A DNA stretch of 64,000 nt from Rotaria sp. Silwood1 (Eukaryota > Rotifera > Eurotatoria > Philodinida > Philodinidae), in assembly GCA_905250075.1 (NCBI GenBank), contig CAJNOP010000091.1, forward strand, positions 391,019 through 455,018, given 5' to 3'. Shown piece after piece: positions 25,001 through 36,369 of the stretch. The first letter of the stretch is position 1. Every line of letters starts with the position of its first letter. The notes under the pieces were generated by a model. It searched no databases. It saw nothing but the letters and a program-made list of their open reading frames with translations, and was not told the origin of the DNA. The position numbers were made by a program, and so were the translations under genes.

Positions 25001-26020
25001 AATGGTGACGACAAGCTTGATATTATTGTCGCCAATAAGGTTACAAGCACCCTTGGTGTTTTCTTGAATAATGGCGATGGCACATTTCCTGCTCAAGCAA
25101 CCCTGACTACAATTACTAGTGCTACAATGCCGGTATCTCTGAGAACAGCCGACGTGAATAGTGATGGCAAACTTGATATTATTGTCGTGGGTAGCGGGTC
25201 AAACAAAGTTGGTGTTTTCTTGAATAATGGTGATGGCACATTTCCTGCTACTAAAGAAACTAGCAGCGCACTTCCCAAGGTCGCAAAACCGACGTCTGTG
25301 GCAACAGCTGATGTGGATAGCGACGGCAAAGCTGATATTATTGTCGTGGGTAGCGATACAAACAGCATTGATGTTTTATTCAATAACGGTGATAGCACTT
25401 TTCCTAAAACAAAAAACTATGTAATTAATGGTGTCACATCACTGACATCTGTGACAGCAGCCGATGTAAATGGCGATGGTAAAGCTGATATTATTGTTGG
25501 GGGTAGCAGCTCAAATAACGTTGGTGTCTTCTTGAATAATGGTGATGGCACATTTCCTGATACTAAAGCATTAGCTTATGGGTCACTCATTAACTCAGCA
25601 CCTGAGTCTGTAACAACAGCCGATGTGAATGGCGATGGTAAAGTTGACATTATAGTCGCAAATAAAGGCACACACAACGTTGGTGTTTTACTGAATAGTG
25701 GTACTGGCACATTTCCTGCTGCTCCAGTAACCTATGGACTACTCACTAACTCAGCACCGACGTCGGTGACAACAACCGACGTGAATGGCGATGGTAAACC
25801 TGATATTATTGTCGGAGATAGTGGTACAAACACCTTTGGTGTTTTATTCAATAATGGTGATGGTACATTTCCTGCTACTCAAGTAACCTATTCAACTGGT
25901 GCTGGCACGGTACCAGCGTCTGTAGTAGCAGGCGACTTGAATGGCGATGGCAGAGCCGATATTACGGTTGCAAATAGCGGTACAAACACCATTGGTGTTT
26001 TCCTAGCTGTTTGCACTTAA
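16054..26020 (+). CDS. Type II membrane protein with C-terminal FG-GAP (VCBS) repeats
   Basis: Five exons join in one frame: 16054-16199, 18362-18456, 18519-18622, 18693-18964 and 24918-26020. The first encodes a hydrophobic helix (GWFTLLAPLAAGICLCVFLL...). Exons 2-4 give an extracellular module with a polybasic SGRRRREL site, four Cys and a Thr-rich linker (TTSTTTTTTTKG). The last exon carries seven ~48-residue FG-GAP repeats, each with a calcium-loop DVNGDGKxDIIV and a GVFLNNGDGTFP turn, building most of a beta-propeller. The N-terminal cytoplasmic exon is not identified, so the true start is upstream. Introns are unusually long (up to 6 kb, the last holding a mariner and other elements). 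The bacterial-type repeats suggest a horizontally acquired domain fused to animal-style exons. A surface or adhesion role is inference. If joined to the EGF exons at 9359 the topology would be inverted, so two genes are preferred. Confidence 0.65.
17669..17707. repeat. Telomere-like palindrome
   Basis: AGTGTGGGTGTGGGT is followed by a 10-bp loop and then ATCCACACCCACATCCTTAAC. The arms form a near-perfect stem of about 12 bp. The sequence just outside the C arm (CATCCTTAAC) is nearly shared with the copy at 59467-59516, suggesting that the repeated unit extends beyond the arms. Confidence 0.75.
19011..20004. mobile_element. TA-flanked foldback MITE (Tc1/mariner type)
   Basis: The left end AAGGGTGTTTCATAAGAAAT and the right end, ...CTATGAAACATCCTT, are inverted copies. 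The similarity continues for about 165 bp inward (left 19011-19180, right 19835-20004), including AACATCTAAACTATTATTCA and ACTCAATTTGCGTC. TA dinucleotides sit at both outer edges (19009-19010 and 20005-20006), as for Tc1/mariner targets. The 650-bp centre has no transposase. It lies in the long intron of the FG-GAP gene. Confidence 0.75.
20787..21240 (+). pseudogene. Possible decayed 7TM-receptor fragment
   Basis: The frame at 20842-21240 contains a hydrophobic helix (LFAYFFVSLQYVPGIVILMF) followed by a basic loop (KMMQTAKSVNRHSRDQRKKS), which recalls TM5 and the third cytoplasmic loop of rhodopsin-family receptors. No other helices or DRY/NPxxY motifs are seen. It sits in the FG-GAP gene intron. 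It could equally be a chance open frame. Confidence 0.25.
21736..23409. mobile_element. Mariner-family transposon with ~162-bp TIRs
   Basis: The element is bounded by TA target duplications (21736-21737 and 23408-23409). Inverted repeats at 21738-21899 and 23246-23407 start GGGTATACCAAAAGTTCTGA and match along their length with only a few mismatches. One full-length transposase gene lies between them on the minus strand. It is inserted antisense inside the last intron of the FG-GAP gene. Long, well-matched TIRs and an unbroken gene point to a recent insertion. Confidence 0.9.
21970..23019 (-). CDS. Mariner transposase (DD34D)
   Basis: A 349-residue uninterrupted frame has the full mariner layout. 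The N-terminal helix-turn-helix pair includes SYPTVRRWAKRFREGRDDV and the linker DDPRSGRPISV. The WVPHQLTDEQK motif follows. The catalytic triad consists of D in TGDETWIYH, D in LHDNGPPHTH and D in YSPDLAPCDFWL, with 34 residues between the last two. Length is normal for the family (about 345). The start ATG is the first in frame and follows a TATA-like stretch. The enzyme cuts and pastes its own element at TA sites. No stop or frameshift is visible, so it may be active. Confidence 0.95.
   Translation of the reverse strand: MTDEFNRYYIKIRAILGIDSKTIFDELTEALGPDAPSYPTVRRWAKRFREGRDDVTDDPRSGRPISVLTDENVERVRQVIEDDPHSTYDDIMGETDLSRGTIERIIHDRLKMRKVTSRWVPHQLTDEQKQKRLRICRQNLEKFRNGTWHLCDVITGDETWIYHRQIGRKSSNATWVGENELPRTIFRRNRFEPRTLFCFFFKSTGSLLIHKVDKGKTIDHDYYIDNCLIPVINEIRKKEKSSRTTYKMLHDNGPPHTHPDVIDYLMEEGIEIIPHPPYSPDLAPCDFWLNNYIKNKLTDHTNEESLAQEVSTIVKNIPINEFKKTFDKLLERMKLCIENNGDYFEHLIK
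23680..24371. repeat. TIR-bounded satellite of GAACTGG hairpin units (with 10-N gap)
   Basis: The block is bounded by GACCTAGGACAGTTCC at the left (23680-23695) and GGAACTGTCCTAGGTC at the right (24355-24370), a perfect terminal inverted repeat. Inside, the left third (23696-23940) is a series of diverged palindromes CCAGTTCTTTTTC..AGAACTGG. The right part (23941-24330) is a 31-bp tandem array of AAAGAACTGGTTGGACAGAT plus CAGTTCCTATC. The assembly has a 10-N gap at 23994-24003 within the array, so the true unit number is unknown. Reading frames through it are artefacts. Confidence 0.85.
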
Positions 26021-27480
26021 TCCAAGAACCCATGTTTTTTGTCAGTTGAGTTTGACAAGATGAAATTGTGACAGTGGCATTAACCAAGCATTATTTTCTA
26101 TGTAGAAGCTATTTAGTGGTAGAAAACATTTTTTATTTCGATTTTTGATTTTTCTTCTTTAGTAACGGAATAAGAAAAATATTCATTATTATTAAGAGTA
26201 TCTACTAACAAATTCATAATCAAAGTTGAATCTTCACAATAAAGTTGAGAAAAATTTCAGTCGCTAAGTTGTCCACTAGGAGTCACTTTCGCACGACAGT
26301 GACTGTCGGCAATAAACAAGTTATCATAACCGATTTCGGTCTCACTAACGAGGGCTACTGAAAGAGTGCGCGGATTGATTTTATTTGAAAACAATAAGAA
26401 GTACTTCTGTGTTTGTATGACCGTCTATGTGTAGTTCATAGAGTTCTCTATCCATTCGCATAATATGCTCTATTCAATTAAAAGTATGTATAAAAATGTA
26501 GAAATGCTTTTGAGACCACTGTTTTTACAGGGTGTGGGTGCTCACTTCCAAAATAGATACTTTTAAATAATACTCTCTTGTACTGTATTGGGTACAGATA
26601 GTTGAAGTATTTTATGGCTACTTAATGAACCTACAACTACTTAATGTTTTCCTGTAGCTACTCAATCGACCCACAGCTACTTAATCATTTTGCAGCTACT
26701 TAATGTTCTACTATAGCTACTCAATTAAGCAAGAGCTACCTGGAATTACCTGTGACTGTCTAGACATCTGATAGGTATTCAAAGTTTAGTTCAGTGTAAT
26801 TTTTTCATTATTCAGTAGCTTCTGGAAGATTCGATAGGTATCTAAAGAGTGGCATAGTTATATAAGTTAACAAAGAGGTAGTAAAGACAAGATAGTAATC
26901 TAGATGTATGGATTTTGTGCATTGTTTTGGTGATACTTCATAGGAAAATTCATTCAAGAGATGTCCAAGCCAAGGGTATGTTATTACATTCATGATCTTT
27001 GCAACGAATCGTAAATATCCGTGTTTTGTGTCTACCAAAACTTCTATTGTATTATGTTTATGATGTGAGCCTCTTCTTGGGCAGAACCGATAGTTTTCTG
27101 CAATGTTAAAGAGCAGCTAGTTTTTATTGTAAGTACCACAAACACATGACTAAATATAGCCTTAATGATATATGTCAAATTTAATTAGTTTTTCTACAAA
27201 AGGTCTAGATTTTGGTATTTCGTCTTCTAGAAGATTAATATAATGGTATGGTTTATAAATTTTGAAAAAATTAAACTCATTGGTTTCAAAAGTTGTCTTT
27301 GTATTAGTTTCAAACATAAAATGATAATCAAGATGTTGATTTATGATGTTAAACATGTTTTCATTATATTCAGATAATAAAGATGTACTTTATAAATTTG
27401 AACTTTAAGTTTGAATTGATTATTTTCTAGATAAACTACACTCTTAAAAAAAAGGTTCTTTCCCTGGGCACACGAGAAGA
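26021..27480. other. Gene-poor spacer with a ~23-bp tandem repeat
   Basis: Downstream of the FG-GAP stop no gene is recognised. At 26613-26755 about six units of AGCTACTTAATGTTxxxCTGT form an imperfect 22-24 bp repeat. A single G-rich arm (GGGTGTGGGTG) sits at 26530-26540. Two minus-strand open frames (26808-27038 and 27162-27356) have AT-rich, gene-like composition but no recognised domain. Confidence 0.5.
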
Positions 27481-27738
27481 AGGTGTGGGTGTGTGTCGGT
27501 GTGGGGGGGTGGGGGGTGTGGGTGTGTGTGTGGGTGTGGGTGTGGGGATGTGGGTGTGTGGGTGTGGATGTGAGTGTGGATGTGAATGTGGGTGTGGGTG
27601 GTAGGTGTGGGTGTGGGTGGTAGGTGTGGGTGTGGGTGTAGCTAAAGAAAAAATGAACACCCACACCCACACCCACACCCACACCCACACCCATACCCAC
27701 ACCCACACCCACACCCATACCCACACCCACACCCGCAC
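27481..27738. repeat. Head-to-head TGTGGG / CCCACA telomere-like arrays
   Basis: A G-rich array (27482-27640, TGTGGG with TG, TGTGTGGG, GGATG and GGTAGG variants) is followed by an 18-bp spacer (AGCTAAAGAAAAAATGAA) and then a cleaner C-rich array (27659-27738, about thirteen CCCACA units, two CCCATA variants). The polarity, G strand running rightwards and then C strand, is that of two chromosome ends meeting. The left arm is more degenerate than the right. The whole could fold into a long hairpin. Confidence 0.85.
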
Positions 27739-29889
27739 TACAGTCAATATTGAACATTAAGAAGAACAAGGTCTACTTCCTTATTTGATTTGAGATAGTG
27801 ACGAAGAAAAGAAAAGATAAATCTACATATATGCACTATGCTCATACCCCTATCTATTGCCCTCACTTTTGAGCTAGACACTGATTTGTTGGGGAATATA
27901 TATGACTGTTCAAGAAAGATTAAATTGTTCTTTTAAAAGCAGCCCCGTTGTATAACTTTTAGAGAGCGACAATGTCAAATACAGTAGTGCTAGCACTCTA
28001 ACACAAGGAACTAATACCAAGCGACTTGATTTTCCTCTTTACTTTGAACCTGCGAAATGCTATGTACATATTAAAGTGGTGGAAGATCCGAATGAAGGCA
28101 AACATCATTATTATCGCTAAAAAACTGAAAATCTCGAAAGTAGTACAAGCTGCAAACTTCAAGAACCTCGATCTAAAACGAAAGTCAATAACTCCTTTTC
28201 GATTATTTTTTTATTTTCAATATGATGGTAAACTTAATTATTATTTGCCTTGCTGATTTTATCATCATTTTATATGCTTCTTTTCTTGTATAGATTCTTA
28301 CCTCAAAAACAAAAAATAAACAATATGAACATTACACAGACATACTCATCGATCTTTCTTTTCTTCCATCCGTTACTATCTCTAGTCAAATAAGGAAGTA
28401 GGTCTTGGTTTTTCTTATTGTTCAATATTTATAGTAATGTAGACTGATGATGACATTTCAATGCTTATAAATTCTCTTGTGGTTGGACTATTTAGAATAA
28501 TATGTATTGCTTCGATAAAAGAGAAATTATTTATCAACCAATATTTTTTATAAAGTTCAAGCATACAGGCTATTTGAGAACGTAAATATAATATTGGATG
28601 TTAAAAACAAGAATTTTCAAATACTTCGATCGTTATTTTCCATCTTGTTTTTGCGTAAAAGGGTGTGGGTGTCTACGTCTTCGCTTCATTGACATCCATA
28701 CCCGTTATGACGTCCTGTTCGGCACTACAATATCTAGTAACTAAGTAAAAAATTAGTTTTTTTATTTTTAGCGGTGAACAAGGCCACGGGCTGGAATTTA
28801 TCTAACTCTACAATGTGACATTTCAACGAAAAAATGTGTTCATTATGCGTTTGTTCTGAAAGATGAATATATATTGATTTTTTAATAAGAAATTTTGTGT
28901 AACAAATGATCAGTTGTTATAATAATAGATCACTTAGAATAATCTTCTTAAATCTATCAATCAGGGCACTTTGAAAAGATTTTTCGCATAGGTTTTACTG
29001 ATCGTTTTCTCCACATACCTTTATGACTAGATAATATGAAATTATGTGTTGCATTGCACTATGGTCATCATATGTCTACAGAAAATGCTCATATTTGTGT
29101 GTCTCTTTCTTTCTTTCTTTCTTTCTTATTGCTTGGTGAATAGAAAAAAAGGAAAAATCAACCAACAACAACATGAAAGAAAAAAAAACCAAAAAGAGAA
29201 AAAAAGAGAGTTTGAACGAAAGACAAGAAGACACAAAAGAAAAACGAATATAAGGAGAAAGCGAGAGAGAGAGAGAGAAGAGATCGAACACACAAACAAC
29301 GACAAAAAAAAAGAAAACGTACTGTTTATAGGAGATAATGTTTTTATTTTTATTTTTAAGTTGTTGTGAATAATATTCGGTTGATCAGGTTTGAAAAATT
29401 TTATTCAGTTTTTTTTTGTTTCTTATTTGTGTGCTTCGATTTCAAATGTACACCGAGAAAAAAGACATACGAGGGTTTTTTTCCATGTTAAAGTACTGTT
29501 TTGCACACATCAAATCAAATTTTAAGCAAAAGAAATATATAACGGTCACAACTGATGAATGAATAGGGTAAGGAAGAAATAAATCATATGAATACTTCAA
29601 TTTAACAAACCAAACACAGAGAGAAGAAAAAAAAAGAAAAAAAGAAAAAGTCACAGTTTTTGACGTTCAAATCAGACGACAAGACAAGACAATCCATGAT
29701 CAATCGCATGCGTTGTATACAGATATAATGTTTTTCAATATATAATAGAAAATAAATAAAGAGAATGAGAAAAAAAACGAAAAAAAAAACACATTGTGTA
29801 ATAACAAAAAAGAAAGAAAGAAAGAATAACAATAACAAATCATCAAACGATTTTTTTTGGGTGTTTTTTCCTTGTTTGATGATACGAAT
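27739..29889. other. Non-coding spacer and eIF4G 3' region
   Basis: No gene is recognised. It contains another telomere-like palindrome (28661-28705), a CTTT microsatellite (about 29105-29130) and an AGAGAG tract near 29262-29280. The part next to 29890 is low-complexity A/G-rich sequence and probably the 3' UTR of the minus-strand eIF4G gene. Confidence 0.5.
28661..28705. repeat. Telomere-like palindrome
   Basis: GGGTGTGGGTGTC is followed by a 19-bp loop and then GACATCCATACCC. The stem pairs 11-13 bp with one mismatch. Same arm order as the other copies. Confidence 0.65.
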
Positions 29890-32800
29890 TTAATTTCCTT
29901 CTTCTTCTTCGCCTTCTTCCACTTCTGTTTCAGCTTGTTGTAACCAAGTAAAAAAATCTTTTGTTGACATTTCAACAACAGCATGCCCTAAACAAAATAT
30001 TTTATTAGTTTATCTTTTTTCTTTTTCATAAAAAATTTTATTTTACCTTCAGTTTCAGATTGATCTGGATGTTTAAGCCATTCAAAAAATGCATCTTCAC
30101 TTACACATTCTTCATCATAGAATATATCGAATAGTAGTCGAGCCATTTCTATAATATTCATCAACTTTAATGTTAAAACTTATTTTTTTAACATACTTGG
30201 TGGATGTTCAAGTTTATTCACAAAATTTTGAATAGCATAAACAGCTTGAATTTCTGCTTCTGATTTATGTTCAATAATAGCATTAAGTATAGTCATTCGT
30301 TTTTTTGCAATATCTTCTTGAATTTTCTTTTGTGGGTCACGATTAATTAAACATGCTTCCAAATAAGATAAAACGATATTTCGAATATAAAATTTTTCAT
30401 TTGGATCCATATGCTATTGAAATAGAAAATTAATCCGAAGAAGAAAAAAAAACAAAAGAATTGAAATTCAAACCTCACGAATATATGTGATTATTTCTGG
30501 ATCAGTTACTGTTGTACTTTGATCATTAACAGATTTAAATAATTTAACAAGTTGTGGATCAGCACGTGGAGAATGACTTTCTTTGGATTGTGGTGTTGGT
30601 GATTCACTTTCAGGTGTATCAAATAACCAATCAAATTCATTTGAAAATGAAGAATCAATCAGATCAGATTTAATTAAATCATTTAAAGAAAAGCCAGATG
30701 ATTGCCAAAAGTTTTGTATGCGTGATCGAGACTAGAAATAATTCAGTACAATTATTATATTAAAAATTAATTTAAAACATTATGCGCATAGCTCTTTAAA
30801 GGTCTACAAGAATTCTGGGAATTATTAGTACTAGAAATGTGTGGGACCGAGACTATGCAAACCAGAGCTAAAATCAGTATTTATAAAAAAAAAAAGAATT
30901 AAATTTTACTGAAAATTCAGTTGCAAATCGAATAATAAATTGAAATAATTGTTTCGATTTATCGTCAGGAATACATTCTAAAATTGGTTTAAGTAATGCC
31001 ATATTTGAAGTAGGAGCACCGATCAATGCACCTATGAAACAAAAAGAAAAAGTACACATAAAATATTTTTCTTAAATGATTAAACTTACCAAGAATTTCA
31101 CCAATATATTGCCAAATGAGAGGAATGTCAACAGCATAATCTGGTGCAGCTTCAACAATCATTTTAAAACTAAATAACAAAAAAAGATTATCAATTTTAT
31201 TATTTAATTCAATTTAAGAAAAGATTTATACCCAGAAAGAAAAGCTTCCGTAGATAGAACATCATCATTAAGTGCAGCATCAAGTAAATGTCCAACAGCT
31301 TTACGAGCACGTGGTTTAGCTTCTAAAACATTAGTAAATAATTCTCGAACAATAATTGCTTGTTGATCAAAGCTTGATGTACGAAAACTAGCTAAATCTT
31401 CTAATGCTTCCTATTATTTTAATAAAATAAAGAAAATAAATTTACTTTTTTAGTTCGAATAATTTTATTTACTTTAACAGGTCGTTCAGTTAATTCAGAA
31501 TAATTTTCTGTATATTCTTCAATAAGTGAATGTACACGAGCGACAGTTTTTTCTTCATCAAATGATGTATTTGATAGATCTTGATTAATTATTGTTGGTG
31601 ATTCATTTGTTGATGTTTGATTCACTTGTACCATACGTTCACTAACACTTGATTCACGTGATGCATTACGAGATTGTTCACGACTAACATTACGTGAACC
31701 TTCACGTGAATTTGTCATGGATGAAGTACCAGTTGTATTTATTGGACTATTTATTCCACTACCAGTTGTTGTTTTACGTAATGATTGTAAAGCATTTTCA
31801 CGATCACGTTGACTATTTTCACGTGCTAATTCCTAGAATGCAAATATTTGTACAAGAATGAAATATACTTGATTTTTTAATCTTACACGTGATGATTGAC
31901 GTTGAAGTGGATAAGCCGAACCACTTTGAGTTGGACCAATTTTACCTTTGAGTTGTTGAACTGGACCAGCTGGTGGTTTACCAGTACTAAAGATAAAAAA
32001 AATAAGATTTATGTAAAGAAACTTTCATTCATTTTCTTACCGTGTATTACTAAATGAACGATCTTCTTCAGGTTTCTTTTCAATACCTGATCCTTTTGAC
32101 CATGTTCGTTGTGGAGCTAAACTCATTGCCTATCAACAACAAAAAAAAACAAATGAATTTATTTTAATCATCTATTAATTCTAATGAAAGATATCTTACG
32201 AATGGTCCTTGATTTCGTTTATCATTGGATTGTAATTGTCTTAAAGTATTAACATTAAAACGATTTTCTACTCGATCTTCTTCATTTCTGTTTGATTGTT
32301 GTTTAATTCCACTACCACGACTACCACGTCCATCGTTATACTGTTGTTGACCACTTCCACTATAGGCACTACCAATAACAGTAACACGATTTTGATCTCG
32401 ACGTTGTTGTCGTTCACGTTCTTGGTCACGTTCTTGTTGTTCACGTTTTAAACGTTCTTGTTCATGAATTTCATCAATTGTTGTTGGTTTAGCTTCAGCA
32501 CGACGAGCCACCCATGAAGCCTAATTGAAGTTTTTACAAAAATAAATTCATGTGATGAAAGTAGCGTCCTCTATTCATATCTACAGAGTACCCAATAAAA
32601 CTTGATAAGACATACGTCATTAGATAGAAGAAATATCGTTTTAGAAACCTACATATGTCTTTGGAAGAAAGAAAGGCGAGGGTTGTCGCAATTGTTTTGC
32701 ATAGGAAGAATATCTTTTTTTTCTAACCGAATGGAAAAAGAAAATTACAGCTGTGCTAGAAAAAAAACCTAATGATATCAGACTCATGTCAAAAATAATT

Positions 32801-35800
32801 TATTATTTGTTGAAATTCATTCATTAGATATTGATTTCTTCTACTTACTTGTCTTAATTCTATAAGATCTTGAATCATAAAACGAATACGTGCTGATGTT
32901 TTCTGTTCTTTCACAATGGTCTCTAATTCACGATAATGTTTTTCCAAATTGGTTTTATTTGTAGACTAGAAGGAAGACAAAAAAAAGAAAACAATAAAAT
33001 CAATGAAATAGAAAATAATCGTACCTTTTCACTAGCTTTAGCATCAAGCTCTTTACCAATAGTACGTAAAAGACGACATAAACATTCAAGACTTTCTTCA
33101 TCAGTTTTATCACGAAGTAAATATTCAATACAATCATACATGATAGTATCAGTTAACATTTGTAATTTAAATAATTCACCAATAAAACTAAAAAATAAAT
33201 AAAGATTATCTTTCTTTTGATGCCCTTTGTTTGTTGATAAGGTTATAAGTAGGTTTGCCATTTTATTTTATATAGAACTGTTCTTATTTCAGAGCACTTT
33301 TTCTAATACAAAAAATACTTACAAAATATTTCCTAATTTTCTTCGTTTAGCTTTAACTAGATCTTCTTCTAATTTTTCTGCTTCTTCTTTACGTTTTTTT
33401 TCATCTGTTATAGCTTCAACTTCAGCTTTTCGTTTTTCATATTCAATTTCTTGTCTATAATCATTTTCGAATTCTTTTTGACAACGTGTTAATAATATTT
33501 GACGAAAATAATGTGTTACTGTTTTACCATCTTCACTTGGTACAGTGACTTGTTTCTACAATATTCGAAGTTAATTATTAAAAAAAAACAATTTTTTAAA
33601 GAACATACTTTTTGAAATTGTTTACATAATTTTGCATATAAAAAACTAAATGCTGGTTCATCAACAGCCTTAGAAAAAAATATCGTTATCATTCCTTCTA
33701 ATCTTTCATAACGATCAATTTCTAATGCTTCAAGTTTTTTCTGTAATTTATCAAATGTTTGTGGTGTTACTTTATTTAATATTGATTTAACATCACGTAA
33801 AACTTTATTATTAGCATCTAGTTTAGTTTGATCAATTGGTTTATAAGGATTTTCAACACGATTACTAAAATCAGGTTCATTTGTTAAATAAATTGCTGTT
33901 TTACGTCTTGAATCACTTGAAGAATTTTGATTATTTGGATAACGTGTTAATGATGGATGATTACTTGATGATAATTGTCGATGAAATGAAGGATTGATAC
34001 GTCCTTGACTATTTGTACCTGTATATGAGTAACGTGCAGTATTAATATCACGTCGATTAAGAACAATATCTAGATCAGGAAGATTTTGTGGAATTGGAAA
34101 TGGTCCTGAATTTTCACGTATACGTAAAAGTTCATGACGATCATAACGTAAACGTTGATTTGGTAGTGCTTGAGATTTTTCATTATCGATTATTGTTGTT
34201 GGTGTTTGTGGTGGTGTAACACATTCTAACGATGCTGTTGTTGATAATGGTGGTGTTGATTGTGTTTCAGGTGGATTTGAATCAATTTCTTCATTGACTA
34301 CAGGTACGGCATCATCAGACTAAATAATCATAGAAAAAAAAAAAATTATTGAGTTTTAATGAATACCTGACTCTTTCGAATCAATTTTTGTTGTCTTCTA
34401 CGTCGTTCATTCTGTTTTACCATACTTTCTTTTCTTTTTTGTTTTATAAAATTATTTATTTAATATACATATCTTTTCAAAAAGATAAAAATGAGCACTT
34501 AAATGTTGTCCTTCTTTATGTCGTACTATTATTGTACACAAATGTATTGATGCTTTTTTTTTCTTTTTTGTTCTCTGTGTTCTTACATAAGATAGATATA
34601 GATGATCATGCGTTGAATCGATGGGTAACGAGACATACTCAGGATGAAAAAAGAAAGGAAGAAAGAGAATGGCAAGGAAAGAATGTTCTTATGAGTCATG
34701 GTATCGAAAATAAAATGTTATACCAGAAACGGAGAATAACATAGAACGATAATAATCTAATATTGTATCCGTAATAAGAAAAACAGGAGGAGGAGAAAGC
34801 AAATCTCGAAAATTCATTTGTTTTTTTAGTTTTCTAATTAAAAATTTTCAATATATCATTATATATCTATGAACTTACAAATGAATTATGCAAGGTTATA
34901 GAACGAAAAAAAGAGAGAAAAATGAAACAAAACAATCGATAGAAAAAAAAAACAAGAAACTATGGTAAAATCTATTAAAGACAGAAAAACAAAAATAGAA
35001 ACAAAAAAAACATGTATGTTTACCGTTGTTTTTGTAGTATTATTATTATTATCATCATCATCATCATTGTTTGTTTTTTCAATTGTTTCAATTGGCTCGG
35101 ATTCTTGTTGTTTTAGTGAATCACTACGATCTCGTTCTTCCTTTATATCATCTTGAGTAATTTTAGTTGTTAATTTTTCATCAGTTAAATTTCTTGTCAA
35201 TATACCTGGATGACCTGGTTGTGGTAGTTCAGATGATTTACTTGATGTAGATTCTTTACTAGTTGTTGTTGATGTATCATTTGACGGTATTGATATCGGA
35301 GATTTAGGTCGTGATATTGAACCTGATCGAGATGATGATGCTGATGATGTTGATTGTTGTACACTAGTTTCAGATTGTTTATTTGAATTTTGTTTTATTG
35401 ATGTAGCACCAGATGATTCTTCAGTTGGTCCTGTAGATGCTGCTGATGATTGACTTGTATTCTAGAAAAGCAAATCAATGATTCAATTTAAATGTCATAA
35501 TCCAACTTTTACACCTATATAGTAAAGTGACGAGAATGTACTCATCACAAATACATACACACAATGTATGACAATGATAAACCTCATTTTTATGTGAACT
35601 GTTTGAACTCATCAAGAGAATCTCCTCAACTGTATCAGAGAACATTGATTAGTATGTATTTTTCGAAGTTTCTTCTGAAAGTACATTTACTTAAATGTTG
35701 ATACACAAAGTTCTTAATGACAAAAAATGAAATAGGAACATCAGAATCTGCTGGCGTATATCTTGCTTACATTATATAATGTCTTCGAAAATTCGATAAC

Positions 35801-36338
35801 TTCTTCAACTCTTGGATTTTTAATAGAACAGTACAAAACTCATCTATATTTATACCTTATCTGTTTGAATATTGGAAGTATCGACTAATCTTTCAGCAAA
35901 TTGTCGTCGAAAATCAGCTTGTATTTGTGTTTTATTTGGATCATGTGTCGATTTAGTACTTGTGGTTGCAACTGAATCTGTTGTTGTCGATTCAATCGGA
36001 TGATTTTCATTAGTTGCTGTTGTAGATGATACTGATGATGTTGTGGTCGTAGCTGGAGTTGATGTATGTGTCGATTGTGTTGTAAGTTCTACCGGTTTAT
36101 GTGATACCGGATCAACAATAACTAATGGATTTCTTTTTCGTTTTTCAGTAGCCACTGATGGTATTGCTGATGGATATAGATTCTGTTGTTGTATAGTTGA
36201 TACAATTGGAGGCTGAGATGTTGGTACAGTTGATTGATCAATCTATATAAGAAAAAAATAAAATCTTTTTGAATTTCTTTTCAAAAAAAGATAAAACTTA
36301 TTTACTTGTGAATGTTGAGTTGGTTGTGTTGTTAGAAT

Positions 36339-36369
<31 letters not shown>

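Noticed and set aside
25093..25398. 101-codon minus-strand frame
   Set aside because: Antisense of the FG-GAP repeats, whose periodic codons keep the opposite strand open.
27341..27769. Long minus-strand frames of Gly-Val and His-Thr-Pro repeats
   Set aside because: Same artefact from the inverted telomere-like arrays; only the short non-repeat tail is even possibly coding.
28444..28470. Second CTGATGA-type hammerhead core
   Set aside because: CTGATGATGAC occurs but no GAAA with a pairing helix II follows.
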